This document shows, piece by piece, positions 27,185 through 35,621 of a stretch of 64,000 nt of DNA. The stretch comes from Acidobacteriota bacterium (GTDB lineage: Bacteria; Acidobacteriota; Thermoanaerobaculia; Gp7-AA8). Numbering within the stretch: the first letter of the stretch is position 1; the number at the start of each line of letters is the position of its first letter. Both the position numbers and the translations under genes were made by a program. The DNA is taken from assembly GCA_003223645.1 (NCBI GenBank), contig QHVT01000011.1:62001-126000 (forward strand), in the 5' to 3' direction. The notes below the pieces were generated by a model that worked only from the letters and a program-made list of their open reading frames with translations, did no database searches and was not told the origin of the DNA.

Positions 27185-28306
27185 CTAAGTCCCGGTCCCC
27201 GCCCCCACCGGCACCGCGTACCCCTCCGCCTCGTATCCTCCGCGGTAATCGATCTGCTCCGGTCTCTTGATCTGGGAGTGCGGGACGATGCGGTCGCGGC
27301 GCAGGCCGAGGAAGTCTTCGAGCGACGCGTAGCCGCGCTTGTCCATGAACTCGGTCATGCCGTTCCGCAGTTCGCGGATTACGTTTGGTCCGATCGCGCT
27401 GTCGAGCATCGCCGCGGTGCATACCTGCACCGTTCCGCAGCCGAGGAGGAAGTAGTTGAGGGCGTGCTCGAAGGTGGAGACGCCGCCGATGCCGGAGAAT
27501 TCTTTGTCGGGGAAAGCCCGCGTCATCTGCGACATCTTCGCCATCGACAGCGGAAGAATGGCCGGTCCGCCGAGGCCGCCGGAGGACGTGTATCCGTCGA
27601 CGCTCATCTCGAAGTCGAGCGTTTCGGAATCGATAGGCGTGAGCGACGGCCAGGTGTTCGACGACGAGATCGCATCCGCGCCGCCGCGGAACGAGGCTTC
27701 CGCTTCTTCCGCGATGTTGCTCGTCGCGGGCGTGAGCTTCACCCACACCGGGACTTTCGCGACTTCCTTAACCGCGACGGTCACGACCGAGCAGAGGACT
27801 TTGTCTTTCCCGACGTTCGATCCCATGTCGACGCGGTCCATGTGCGGACATGAGAAATTCAGCTCGAGTCCGTCGGCGCCGACGTCCTGCACGGCCTTCG
27901 TCAGCTCCTGCCAGTGGTGCAGTTCTTTGTCGTTGCCGGAGCCGGCCATGATCGACGCGATGAGGATCTTGTCGGGGAACGCCTTCTTGATGTTCTCGAG
28001 GCGCGGGATCCACCAGTCGATCGTCTTGTCGGAAATGAGCTCCCAGTTCCATGACGAATGCAGTGCCGTGTTCGGCCGCTTCTTCGTCGAGAGGCGCGGA
28101 CTGTCGGTGTCGACGCGGAGGAACTTGGTCTTCGGGCCCTTCACATTCACGACCGGATGGAGGCCGATGGTCTTCGTGACCACGCCGCCCCAACCCGCCT
28201 CGAACGCGCGCATGATGTTGGCGTCGGACTCGGTCGGTGGTGCCGATGCGAGCAGGAACGGGTTGTCGAACTTCAATCCTGTAAACGTCGTCGACAGCAT
28301 GGCCAT
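27185..28306 (-). CDS. preA: Dihydropyrimidine dehydrogenase PreA-like FMN subunit, lacking a ferredoxin domain
   Basis: This 373-residue dihydroorotate-dehydrogenase-fold protein reduces uracil or thymine to the dihydro form. Substrate and FMN regions are seen as NPFLLASAPPT, LELNFSCPHMDRVDMGSNVG with catalytic Cys153, and GGADAISSSNTWPS. E. coli PreA (411 residues) ends in a two-[4Fe-4S] domain; none of the required CxxCxxC motifs occurs here. No PreT partner is in the window. The start at 28306 (MAMLSTTFTGLKFDNPF) is chosen because the longer open frame upstream is translated repeat. A GGAGG-type site precedes it. Confidence 0.88.
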   Translation of the reverse strand: MAMLSTTFTGLKFDNPFLLASAPPTESDANIMRAFEAGWGGVVTKTIGLHPVVNVKGPKTKFLRVDTDSPRLSTKKRPNTALHSSWNWELISDKTIDWWIPRLENIKKAFPDKILIASIMAGSGNDKELHHWQELTKAVQDVGADGLELNFSCPHMDRVDMGSNVGKDKVLCSVVTVAVKEVAKVPVWVKLTPATSNIAEEAEASFRGGADAISSSNTWPSLTPIDSETLDFEMSVDGYTSSGGLGGPAILPLSMAKMSQMTRAFPDKEFSGIGGVSTFEHALNYFLLGCGTVQVCTAAMLDSAIGPNVIRELRNGMTEFMDKRGYASLEDFLGLRRDRIVPHSQIKRPEQIDYRGGYEAEGYAVPVGAGTGT

Positions 28307-28370
28307 TGGGTCCCTCCTTCGTGGGAAGGGCGTGATTATGCGCCCGCCGCGTACAATGCGGCAAACGAGC

Positions 28371-28476
28371 GGATGGCCTAGCGGATGGCAGATGGCGGAT
28401 GGCAGATGGCGGTCTTCTAATTCGGTTCTGCCATCCGCCGTCCGCCATCTGCCATCTGCCATCCGCTAGGCCATCC
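28371..28476. repeat. Inverted repeat, GGCAGAT family, in a divergent promoter region
   Basis: The outer 26 nt of each arm are exact complements, starting GGATGGCCTAGCGGATGG; the inner parts are 7-bp units GATGGCA/GATGGCG. It occupies most of the gap between divergent preA (start 28306) and the permease gene (start 28494). Confidence 0.93.
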
Positions 28477-28493
28477 AGAGAGAGGGATCGTTC

Positions 28494-30002
28494 ATGCCGG
28501 ATGCAGGGGAAGTGATTCGTCACGCCGACGGCCGCGTGGAGCTCCGAGACGCGTCATCGATCGAGACCAGCCGTCTGTTCAGCCACGATCTCGCGCCGGT
28601 TCCGGTCGCGAAGCGCAACTGGTCGACGTACAACTACGCCGCGCTCTGGATCTCGATGGCGCACTGCATCCCGACGTACATGCTCTCGTCCGGTCTCATC
28701 GGCTCGGGCATGAACTGGTGGCAGGCGCTGATCACGATTCTCCTCGGCAACACGATCGTGCTGGTCCCGATCCTCCTCAACTCGCATCCCGGCACCAAGT
28801 ACGGCATTCCGTTTCCCGTCTTTGCGCGCGCGAGCTACGGAACGGTCGGCTCGAACCTGCCGGCGATCATGCGCGCGCTCGTCGCCTGCGGCTGGTTCGG
28901 CATCCAGGCGTGGATCGGCGGACAGGCGCTGCATGTCTTTTTCCACTCGATCTTTCCTTCGTGGCCCACGCTTCTCGGCGGTCCGATCGGCGGACACGCA
29001 CCGACCGAATGGCTCTCGTTCCTCCTCTTCTGGGGGATGAACATCTACATCATCTTTCGCGGCATGGATCTGCTGCGCATGGTCGAAAACTGGGCCGCGC
29101 CGTTCGTCCTGGTGATGACCGCGGTTCTGCTCGCGTGGGCGGTGTCGCGCGCGGGCGGATTCGGACATCTCCTCGAGCACAAAGGCACGCTCAACTCGTG
29201 GGCCGCGTTCCGTCCCGTGTTCATTCCGTCGCTCACGGCGATGATCGGATTCTGGGCGACGCTCTCGCTCAACATGCCGGACTTCACGCGCTTCGGGCGC
29301 AGCCAGCGCGAGCAGGCGATCGGACAAACGGTCGCGCTGCCGACGACGATGACGGTGTTCGCGGCGATGGGCGTAATGATCACCTCCGCCGCGACGATCA
29401 TCTACAAGAACGAGCCGATCACCGAGTTGTGGGATCCGGTCAAGCTCGTCGGACATTTCACGCAGCCGCTCGTCGTCGCGATCTCGATGTTCACCGTCGT
29501 CGTGGCGACGCTGTCGGTCAACATCGCCGCGAACGTCGTCTCGCCGGCGAACGACTTCGCAAACGCGTTCCCGAAACTGATCTCGTTCCGCACCGGCGGT
29601 CTCATCACCGGAATCGTCGGCATCCTGATGCAGCCATGGCGGCTGCTCGCCGATCCGAGCGGCTACATCTTCCAATGGCTCCTCGGATACAGCGGCGGTC
29701 TCGGATCGATTGCCGGCGTGCTCATCGCCGACTACTGGCTCGTTCGTGACAAAGAACTGCGCCTCGCCGATCTCTATCGCGAGCATGGCGCGTACACGTA
29801 CAAAGCCGGATGGAACTGGCGCGCCGTCGTCGCTACGTCCGCGGGATGTTTCTTCGCCTGGATCGGATACTTCGTGGCGTCCATGCACACGCTGTACGAT
29901 TACGGGTGGTTCGTCGGCTTCGGCGTTGCGTTCGCCGTGCACTACGCGCTGATGAAGATCTCGAAGCCGGAGATCGTGCCCGCGCCCGCTGTTTTGTCCT
30001 GA
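28494..30002 (+). CDS. NCS1 family nucleobase/hydantoin permease
   Basis: This 502-residue protein has about 12 membrane segments and the NCS1 signatures NWSTYNYAALWISMAHCIPTY near the N-terminus, SYGTVGSNLPAIMRALVACGWFG and NMPDFTRFGRSQREQ. Members import uracil, allantoin, hydantoin or cytosine with a cation. Location opposite the preA-hydantoinase genes suggests a pyrimidine such as uracil, or dihydrouracil or hydantoin; the purine genes 20 kb away make allantoin a weaker option. A purine-rich GAGAGAGGG site precedes the ATG. Confidence 0.92.
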   Translation: MPDAGEVIRHADGRVELRDASSIETSRLFSHDLAPVPVAKRNWSTYNYAALWISMAHCIPTYMLSSGLIGSGMNWWQALITILLGNTIVLVPILLNSHPGTKYGIPFPVFARASYGTVGSNLPAIMRALVACGWFGIQAWIGGQALHVFFHSIFPSWPTLLGGPIGGHAPTEWLSFLLFWGMNIYIIFRGMDLLRMVENWAAPFVLVMTAVLLAWAVSRAGGFGHLLEHKGTLNSWAAFRPVFIPSLTAMIGFWATLSLNMPDFTRFGRSQREQAIGQTVALPTTMTVFAAMGVMITSAATIIYKNEPITELWDPVKLVGHFTQPLVVAISMFTVVVATLSVNIAANVVSPANDFANAFPKLISFRTGGLITGIVGILMQPWRLLADPSGYIFQWLLGYSGGLGSIAGVLIADYWLVRDKELRLADLYREHGAYTYKAGWNWRAVVATSAGCFFAWIGYFVASMHTLYDYGWFVGFGVAFAVHYALMKISKPEIVPAPAVLS

Positions 30003-30066
30003 CCCGCGCTCGGGCTCGGGAATCCGAATTGGATCCCCGCGCGTAAGTGCACGCAAGGGGGCTTGC

Positions 30067-30486
30067 ATGCATTCGATCATCGCCAATCCGACGGACGGGA
30101 CGCATCTCAATGTGACGGGGGATGCGATGCGCTTTCTCGCGACGTCGGATCAGACCGGAGAGTCGTACGAGATCTTCGAGATGGCGGCGGTCGAGGGAAG
30201 CGGCCCGCCGCCGCACGCGCACCCGTGGAGCGAGGCGTACTTTGTCCTGGAGGGGGAAGCGGACGTCTACATCGACGGAAAGCACTTCAGGGCCGTGCCC
30301 GGCTGCTTCATGCAGATTCCCGCCGGCACGTTCCACACGCATCGCGTGACCTCGAAGACGGCGCGGTTCGTCGTCGTCACGAGCCCGAAGGGCGCGAGCG
30401 CGTTCATGCGTGAGGTCGACGCGAAGACCGACATGGACGAAGTCGTCGGCATCGCCGTCAAGCACGGCTTCACCGTTCCCGCGTAG
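30067..30486 (+). CDS. Cupin-domain protein, 139 aa
   Basis: This is a single small cupin. Motif 1 is PPPHAHPWSEAYFVLEGEAD and motif 2 is PGCFMQIPAGTFHTHR, with the His and Glu residues expected for a bound metal. It lies 64 bp after the permease on the same strand. No substrate can be assigned; many such cupins are small dioxygenases, isomerases or sensors. Confidence 0.8.
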   Translation: MHSIIANPTDGTHLNVTGDAMRFLATSDQTGESYEIFEMAAVEGSGPPPHAHPWSEAYFVLEGEADVYIDGKHFRAVPGCFMQIPAGTFHTHRVTSKTARFVVVTSPKGASAFMREVDAKTDMDEVVGIAVKHGFTVPA

Positions 30487-30531
30487 CTTTTCGGGCACTC
30501 GTGCGTCTTAGGAAGCAGTGTGGGGTTTTTC

Positions 30532-30607
30532 CCGCGAAGCGTTAGCCCATTAGCCGTAATGTTTCGCGGAGCCTTGGGCAACGAACGCTGCCGGCCGTGC
30601 CGGCCGG
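30532..30607. repeat. Two small dyads in the spacer after the cupin gene
   Basis: CCGCGAAGCGTTA pairs with TAATGTTTCGCGG (30532-30569), and CCGGCC pairs with GGCCGG around 30591-30607. They may form the terminator of the permease-cupin unit. Confidence 0.5.
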
Positions 30608-30645
30608 AATCCTGCGCATAACTCCTGTCGTTCTGGTGCCTTGCT

Positions 30646-31938
30646 ATGCGCTCAATGCGAACTCTCTTGTGCTTTCTCCTCGCGGTGCCGGTTTTCGCCG
30701 ACACCGTCGTCTTCCGCAACGTCACCGTCATCCCGATGACTTCTCCCAACGCGATCGAGAAGCAGACCGTCGTCGTCAAAGACGGCAAGATCGCGTCGAT
30801 CTCGAAAGAGGTTGCGATCCCGAAAGACGCCACCGTCATCGACGGCACCGGCAAGTTTCTCCTGCCCGGCCTCGCCGACATGAACGTGAAGATTCCGCCG
30901 ACCGCCGCAAAGGGCGGACTGATGCAGGACGTGCTGACGATGCTCATGGCGAACGGCGTCACGTCCGCGCGCGGCATGTGGGGCTCGCCGGGACAGCTCG
31001 CCATTCGCGAGAAGGCGCGCGCGGGCAAAATCGTGTCACCCGATCTCTTCCTCGCCGGAACGCAGTTCGCGCAACAGACCGTCGCGTCACCCGAAGACGC
31101 GGTCGAGCGCGTGCACCAGCAGAAGAAAGAAGGATGGGACTTCCTGACGATCGAGCTCGGCCTTACGCCGGCCGAGTACGACGCGATCGCGAAGGCCGCG
31201 CGCGAGTCGAACATGCGCTTCGGCGGAACAGTGCCGGTGGGCGTCGCGCTGCCGCATGCGATCGAGATGGGGCAGGAGACGATCGATCACCTCGACGCAT
31301 TCGACATCTATCTCGACGTCGCCAAGGGACCGGTCGACGAGAAGAAGCTCGTCGAGATCGCGTCGAAGGTCGAAGATGCGGGAACGTGGGTCGTCCCGAC
31401 GCTGGCGCTTTCCGAGATCACATTCGGAACGCATTCGCTCGACGCGCTCAACGCGTATCCGGAAGTGATGTACTCGCCGCAGGCCGCGGTCGACGTCTGG
31501 TCGAAGTCGTACGACCTGCGCATGCAGGCGATCTCGCGCGATCAGGTCGTGAACGTCGTCAACAACAACCGCACGATCCTCCGCGCCCTCCGCGACACCG
31601 GCGTGCGCATGCTCCTCGGCACCGGCTCGCTCGAGCAATATCTCGAGCCCGGCTTCTCCGTGATGCGCGAGATGGTCGCGCTGAAGAACGCGGGACTCAC
31701 GCCATACGAAGTTCTCAAGATGGCGACCGTGAATCCCGCGATCTACTTCGGCCGCTCCGACGCCGGCACCATCGAGACCGGCAACCGCGCCGATCTCGTG
31801 CTCCTCGATGCTGACCCTCTCGCGGACGTCGCGAACGTCGCGAAAGTGAACGGCGTGATGCTCGCCGGAAAGTGGTACACGCGGCAGCAGTTGGATGATG
31901 CGCTGAAGACGATCAAGGAAAAGTACCGGTTCAATTAA
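30646..31938 (+). CDS. Exported amidohydrolase-fold protein with missing metal ligands
   Basis: This 430-residue protein has a signal peptide (MRTLLCFLLAVPVFAD) and the overall pattern of imidazolonepropionase-like amidohydrolases: FRNVTVIPM, DGTGKFLLPGLADM, NGVTSARGM, TIDHLDAFD and the C-terminal TIETGNRADLVLLDADPL block. The metal site looks lost. The usual D-x-H-x-H after PGL is ADMNVKIP here, and the usual GTD near the end is GTGSLEQ. It is therefore probably not a classical metal-dependent hydrolase and may bind ligand or have changed chemistry. An alternative ATG is at 30655. Confidence 0.82.
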   Translation: MRSMRTLLCFLLAVPVFADTVVFRNVTVIPMTSPNAIEKQTVVVKDGKIASISKEVAIPKDATVIDGTGKFLLPGLADMNVKIPPTAAKGGLMQDVLTMLMANGVTSARGMWGSPGQLAIREKARAGKIVSPDLFLAGTQFAQQTVASPEDAVERVHQQKKEGWDFLTIELGLTPAEYDAIAKAARESNMRFGGTVPVGVALPHAIEMGQETIDHLDAFDIYLDVAKGPVDEKKLVEIASKVEDAGTWVVPTLALSEITFGTHSLDALNAYPEVMYSPQAAVDVWSKSYDLRMQAISRDQVVNVVNNNRTILRALRDTGVRMLLGTGSLEQYLEPGFSVMREMVALKNAGLTPYEVLKMATVNPAIYFGRSDAGTIETGNRADLVLLDADPLADVANVAKVNGVMLAGKWYTRQQLDDALKTIKEKYRFN

Positions 31939-31942
31939 GAAC

Positions 31943-32038
31943 CTATAGGACGAATAGGACCTCTAGGACGAATAGGACCTCTAGGAGCTATGAGTCCTAT
32001 CGGTCCTATATGTCCTATTGGTCCTAGAGGTCCTATTA
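31943..32038. repeat. Inverted repeat, TAGGACGAA family
   Basis: 9-bp units (GACGAATAG, GACCTCTAG) form the left arm and TCCTAT-type units the right. It lies between convergent genes and contains the stop codon of the glutamate dehydrogenase gene (TAA at 32038-32036). Confidence 0.92.
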
Positions 32039-33364
32039 CGGCCAGATCCCGCGATTCATCGCCACCCGCGCCACCCTTTTGATCGCCAGCGCAAACGCCG
32101 AAGTTCGTAAATCCACGTTTGCTTTGCGCCGGTCGCGAATCTCCTGCTGCATGTCGAGCACGGCGTCGGTTGCGGCTTCCATCTTGTGGCGGAGTTTGTC
32201 GTTGACGAGATCTTCGCCCCAGTGCTCGTTCTCGTTGTTCTGCACCCACTCGAAGTAGCTGACCGTCACGCCGCCGGAGTTCGTGAGGATGTCGGGCAGC
32301 ACCGGGATGCCGCGCGCGAACAGCGCTTCGTCGGCCGCGGGCGTCGTCGGGCCATTCGCGGCTTCGGCGATCACTTTCGTGCTCACGCCGTCCACGTTGT
32401 CGGCGCGGATCTGGTTCTCGAACGCCGCGGGGATGAGCACGTCGCACGGGACGTGCAGCAGCTCCGCGTTGGTGATGTTCTTCGTGCCCGGCATTCCGAC
32501 GACGGAGCCGGTCTGCTTTTTGTGCAGCAGCGCGGCGTCGGGATCGATGCCTTCTTCCGCCAGCACGCCGCCGGTCGAGTCGCTCACCGCGATCACGCGC
32601 GCGCCGGCGTCGGTGAAGAGTCGCGCCGAGATCGCGCCGGCATTGCCGTAGCCCTGAATCACGATCGTCGCCCCTTCGAGCGAGTCGAGTCCCGGGACCG
32701 CGCCTTCTTCGATCGCGCGCTTCGTGACGAACAAACATCCGCGCGCGGTCGCTTCGTTGCGGCCTAACGAGCCGCCGAGGTAGACCGGCTTGCCTGTGAC
32801 GACGGGGAGGTTGTTCTTGCCGGGATGCATCATGTCGTACGTGTCGTAGATCCACGCCATCGTTTCCGCGGTCGTGTTCACGTCGGGCGCGGGGATGTCG
32901 GAGTACGGACCGATCGTGTCGCCGAGCTCCACGACGAATCGCCGCGTGATGCGGCGCAGCTCGTTCGACGACAGTTTCTTCGGATCGCACACGATCCCGC
33001 CCTTCGCGCCGCCGAACGGAATGTCGGCGACCGCGCACTTCCACGTCATCCACGACGCGAGCGCGCGCACTTCGTCGCCGTTCACGTCGGGGTGATAGCG
33101 AATGCCGCCCTTGCCGGGACCGCGCACGCGCGAATGCAGCGCGCGATAACCGGCGAACGTGCGCACCGTTCCGTCATCGCACTCGACCGGAAACTCCACC
33201 TTCACCAGTCGCGTCGTTCCGCGCAGCCAGTTGCGCAAACCATCCGGCAGCTCCGCGACGTGCACGGCAGCCGCGTCGAACTGCTTCTGCGCGATGTTGT
33301 ACGGATTGAGATCCTCGGATTCAACCGTGGGGGAGGCGGCGCGAGCATTCTGTTGCACGTCCAA
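32036..33364 (-). CDS. Glu/Leu/Phe/Val dehydrogenase (glutamate dehydrogenase)
   Basis: This 442-residue enzyme interconverts glutamate and 2-oxoglutarate plus ammonia. The substrate site is VRGPGKGGIRYHPDV, the catalytic lysine region is ADIPFGGAKGGI (K121), and the dinucleotide fold shows VIQGYGNAG. The SDIPAPDVNT motif is also present. The start is TTG at 33364 with a strong AGGAGG site 7 nt upstream. Next to the pyrimidine and beta-alanine genes it may handle ammonia or regenerate the amino acceptor. Confidence 0.93.
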   Translation of the reverse strand: MDVQQNARAASPTVESEDLNPYNIAQKQFDAAAVHVAELPDGLRNWLRGTTRLVKVEFPVECDDGTVRTFAGYRALHSRVRGPGKGGIRYHPDVNGDEVRALASWMTWKCAVADIPFGGAKGGIVCDPKKLSSNELRRITRRFVVELGDTIGPYSDIPAPDVNTTAETMAWIYDTYDMMHPGKNNLPVVTGKPVYLGGSLGRNEATARGCLFVTKRAIEEGAVPGLDSLEGATIVIQGYGNAGAISARLFTDAGARVIAVSDSTGGVLAEEGIDPDAALLHKKQTGSVVGMPGTKNITNAELLHVPCDVLIPAAFENQIRADNVDGVSTKVIAEAANGPTTPAADEALFARGIPVLPDILTNSGGVTVSYFEWVQNNENEHWGEDLVNDKLRHKMEAATDAVLDMQQEIRDRRKANVDLRTSAFALAIKRVARVAMNRGIWP

Positions 33365-33457
33365 GCGAGGTCCTCCTGTTTTCGGCGAGTGTGCGGAACG
33401 ATAGCACCGATGGCTAACTTCGTCGCCGTTCGCGCGTACTTACAACTGGAGGACACA

Positions 33458-33871
33458 ATGAGAAAACTCGCCATCGCAATGCTCATCCTCGTCGCCGCCG
33501 CGTCCTATGCGGACAAGGTGAAGGTGAAAAACAAGGACAAGCGATTCGAGCCCGTGGCGAAGTCGGCGGCCGAGGTGGTCGGCAGCTACCGCGGGCCGAG
33601 CGAGACATACGGCCTCATTCTCGAAATGCACGACGGAAAACTGAGCGGCACCTACGTCGAACAGGGACACGTCGCCGTGCTCACGCCGATCCACATCGAC
33701 GGCGCGGACTTCAAAACCACCGCGAGCTTCGACGACGGCAGCTGGCGCACGATCGAAGGAAGCTTCGCCGATCGCATCCTCAACGGCGTCCGCGCATTCG
33801 GCGTGCGCATGCACGACATCCCGGTCGAAGGCAACGGTGTGGTCGATACGTTCTTTGAACGCATGCGGTGA
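33458..33871 (+). CDS. Secreted hypothetical protein, 137 aa
   Basis: The protein has a signal peptide (MRKLAIAMLILVAAASYAD) and a mature part with a basic stretch (KVKVKNKDKR) and a beta-rich core (VVGSYRGPSETYGLILEMHDGKLSGTYVEQG). I do not recognise the family. The pattern GSY..P...G....L....GKLSGTY resembles small lipocalin-like or calycin-like domains. The ATG at 33458 has a CTGGAGGA site upstream; the long frame before it is the shadow of the opposing dehydrogenase gene. Confidence 0.7.
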   Translation: MRKLAIAMLILVAAASYADKVKVKNKDKRFEPVAKSAAEVVGSYRGPSETYGLILEMHDGKLSGTYVEQGHVAVLTPIHIDGADFKTTASFDDGSWRTIEGSFADRILNGVRAFGVRMHDIPVEGNGVVDTFFERMR

Positions 33872-33885
33872 GGAGCCTGCTGATC

Positions 33886-33955
33886 GGTTATGCGGTTGCT
33901 CGGTTACGCGGCAGAAGCACGCCGCGTGACCGCGCGACTGCGCAACTGCGCAACC
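33886..33955. repeat. Inverted repeat, GCGCGGTTGC family
   Basis: Arms 33886-33912 and 33921-33955 pair (GCGGTTGCTCGGTTACGC against GCGTGACCGCGCGACTGC). It lies between convergent genes and is the second copy of the 2896-2973 type. Confidence 0.85.
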
Positions 33956-33974
33956 GTCTAAAGGCGGCCGGTGG

Positions 33975-35459
33975 TCACGACATCCAGTTCACGCCCGCTT
34001 CCTTGCTCCACTTCGTCGTCATCTTCTTCGACTTCGTCCAGAACTCGATCGAGCCGCGGCCGGTGATGTCGCCGGTTCCGAATTTCGATTCGTTCCAGCC
34101 GCCGAAGCCGAAGGGCTCGCGCGGGACGGGGACGCCGACGTTGACGCCGACCATTCCGGCGCTCGCTTTTTCCATGACGTAGCGCGCAACGCCGCCGCTT
34201 TCGGTGAACACCGAGGCGGCGTTGCCGTAGCGCGAGCGCTGCTGCACGCCGAGGGCTTCGTCGACGTTCTTCGCGCGCACGATCACCATCACCGGCCCGA
34301 AGATCTCTTCCTGCGCGATGCGCATGTCGGGCGTGACGTAGTCGATGAGCGTCGGTCCGACGAAGTAGCCGCCTTCTTTTCCGGCGACCGTGTATCCGCG
34401 TCCGTCGACGAGCACTTTCGCGCCCGCGGCTTCCGCCTCGGCGATGTATTTCTCGATGCGCTCCTTCGCGGCCTTCGAGATCACGGGACCGAGGTGAACG
34501 CCCGGGACCATGCCGCGCACGATGCCGGTCATGCGATCGATGATGTGATCGGTCATGCCGACGGCGACCATCACCGACGCGGCCATGCAGCGCTGGCCCG
34601 CGCAACCCGCCATCGACGCGACGACGTTCGAGGACGTCATGTCCGGATTCGCGTCCGGCATGACGATCAGATGATTCTTCGCGCCGCCCAGCGCGAGGAC
34701 GCGCTTGAGATTCTCCGAGCCGCGGCGATAAACAATCTTCGCGACGTGCGTCGATCCGACGAAGCTGATCGCCTCGATGTCGGGGTGATCGCAAATCGCC
34801 TCGACCGTTGCCTGTCCGCCGTGCACGACATTGAGGATGCCGTCCGGCAGTCCCGCTTGGCTGAGCAGTTCGGCGATGCGGCCGGAGCTGAGCGGAACCT
34901 GCTCCGACGGCTTGAGGATCATCGCGTTGCCGAGCGCGATCGCGTTCGGGATCGTCCAGTTCGGAACCATGTTGGGAAAGTTGAACGGCGCGATCGACGC
35001 GACGATGCCGACCGGATAGCGCTCCACGCGGCATTCGACGCCGCGCGACACTTCCAGCACTTCTCCCGGAATGATCTGCGGCAGCGAGCACGCGAACTCG
35101 CACAGCTCCGCGGACTTGAGCACCTCCGCCTCCGCTTCACCGCGAATCTTTCCGTTCTCCTCGGTGACGAGCGCCGACAGCTCGTCGATGTTTTTCTCGA
35201 GCAGCGATTTGTAGCGATAGAAGACCTGCACGCGCTCCTTGATCGGTACCGCCGCCCACGCCGACTGCGCCTTCCGCGCGACTTGCACCGCGCGGTCGAC
35301 TTCGTTCATGCCCGACAGCGGCACGCGCGAGATCACCGACCCGTCCGCCGGATTCGTGACGTCGAGATGACCGGAGCCGTTCGAGTCGACGAACGAGCCG
35401 CCGATGTAGTTGCGGACGTCGGGGTATTTCGCGGGCGCGGATTGTTCGATGACGCTCAT
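33975..35459 (-). CDS. mmsA: CoA-acylating methylmalonate/malonate-semialdehyde dehydrogenase
   Basis: This 494-residue aldehyde dehydrogenase shows ASIAPFNFPNMVPNWTIPNA, FVGSTHVAKIVYRRG, the catalytic Cys in GCAGQRCMAAS, and FGGWNESKFGTGDI, typical of MmsA/IolA, which oxidise malonate or methylmalonate semialdehyde to acetyl- or propionyl-CoA. In this locus it would complete uracil or thymine breakdown after the aminotransferase. The ATG at 35459 gives MSVIEQSAPAKYPDVRNYIGG; a much longer open frame upstream is the shadow of the permease gene. It is divergent from the amino acid permease. Confidence 0.92.
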   Translation of the reverse strand: MSVIEQSAPAKYPDVRNYIGGSFVDSNGSGHLDVTNPADGSVISRVPLSGMNEVDRAVQVARKAQSAWAAVPIKERVQVFYRYKSLLEKNIDELSALVTEENGKIRGEAEAEVLKSAELCEFACSLPQIIPGEVLEVSRGVECRVERYPVGIVASIAPFNFPNMVPNWTIPNAIALGNAMILKPSEQVPLSSGRIAELLSQAGLPDGILNVVHGGQATVEAICDHPDIEAISFVGSTHVAKIVYRRGSENLKRVLALGGAKNHLIVMPDANPDMTSSNVVASMAGCAGQRCMAASVMVAVGMTDHIIDRMTGIVRGMVPGVHLGPVISKAAKERIEKYIAEAEAAGAKVLVDGRGYTVAGKEGGYFVGPTLIDYVTPDMRIAQEEIFGPVMVIVRAKNVDEALGVQQRSRYGNAASVFTESGGVARYVMEKASAGMVGVNVGVPVPREPFGFGGWNESKFGTGDITGRGSIEFWTKSKKMTTKWSKEAGVNWMS

Positions 35460-35498
35460 TGGGTGGGCCTCCGTGTTTGAAAAGGAAAATGTATCACT

Positions 35499-35589
35499 CC
35501 GGATGGCAGATGGCAGATGGCAGATGGCCACCCACCTATTGCCACCGCCATCTGCCATCTGCCATCCGCCATCCGCCATCCGCCATCCG
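35499..35589. repeat. Inverted repeat, GGCAGAT family, in a divergent promoter region
   Basis: Left arm 35499-35528 and right arm 35546-35589 consist of 7-bp units GGCAGAT and their complement GCCATCT/GCCATCC, with CCGGATGGC / GCCATCCGG ends. It lies between divergent mmsA and the permease gene. Confidence 0.93.
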
Positions 35590-35621
35590 GGGCGGGCGGG
35601 CGGGGTTATCATTCGCGCACA

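Noticed and set aside
32825-33457. N-terminal extension of the 137-residue secreted protein
   Set aside because: It is antisense to glutamate dehydrogenase; a ribosome binding site and signal peptide mark 33458.
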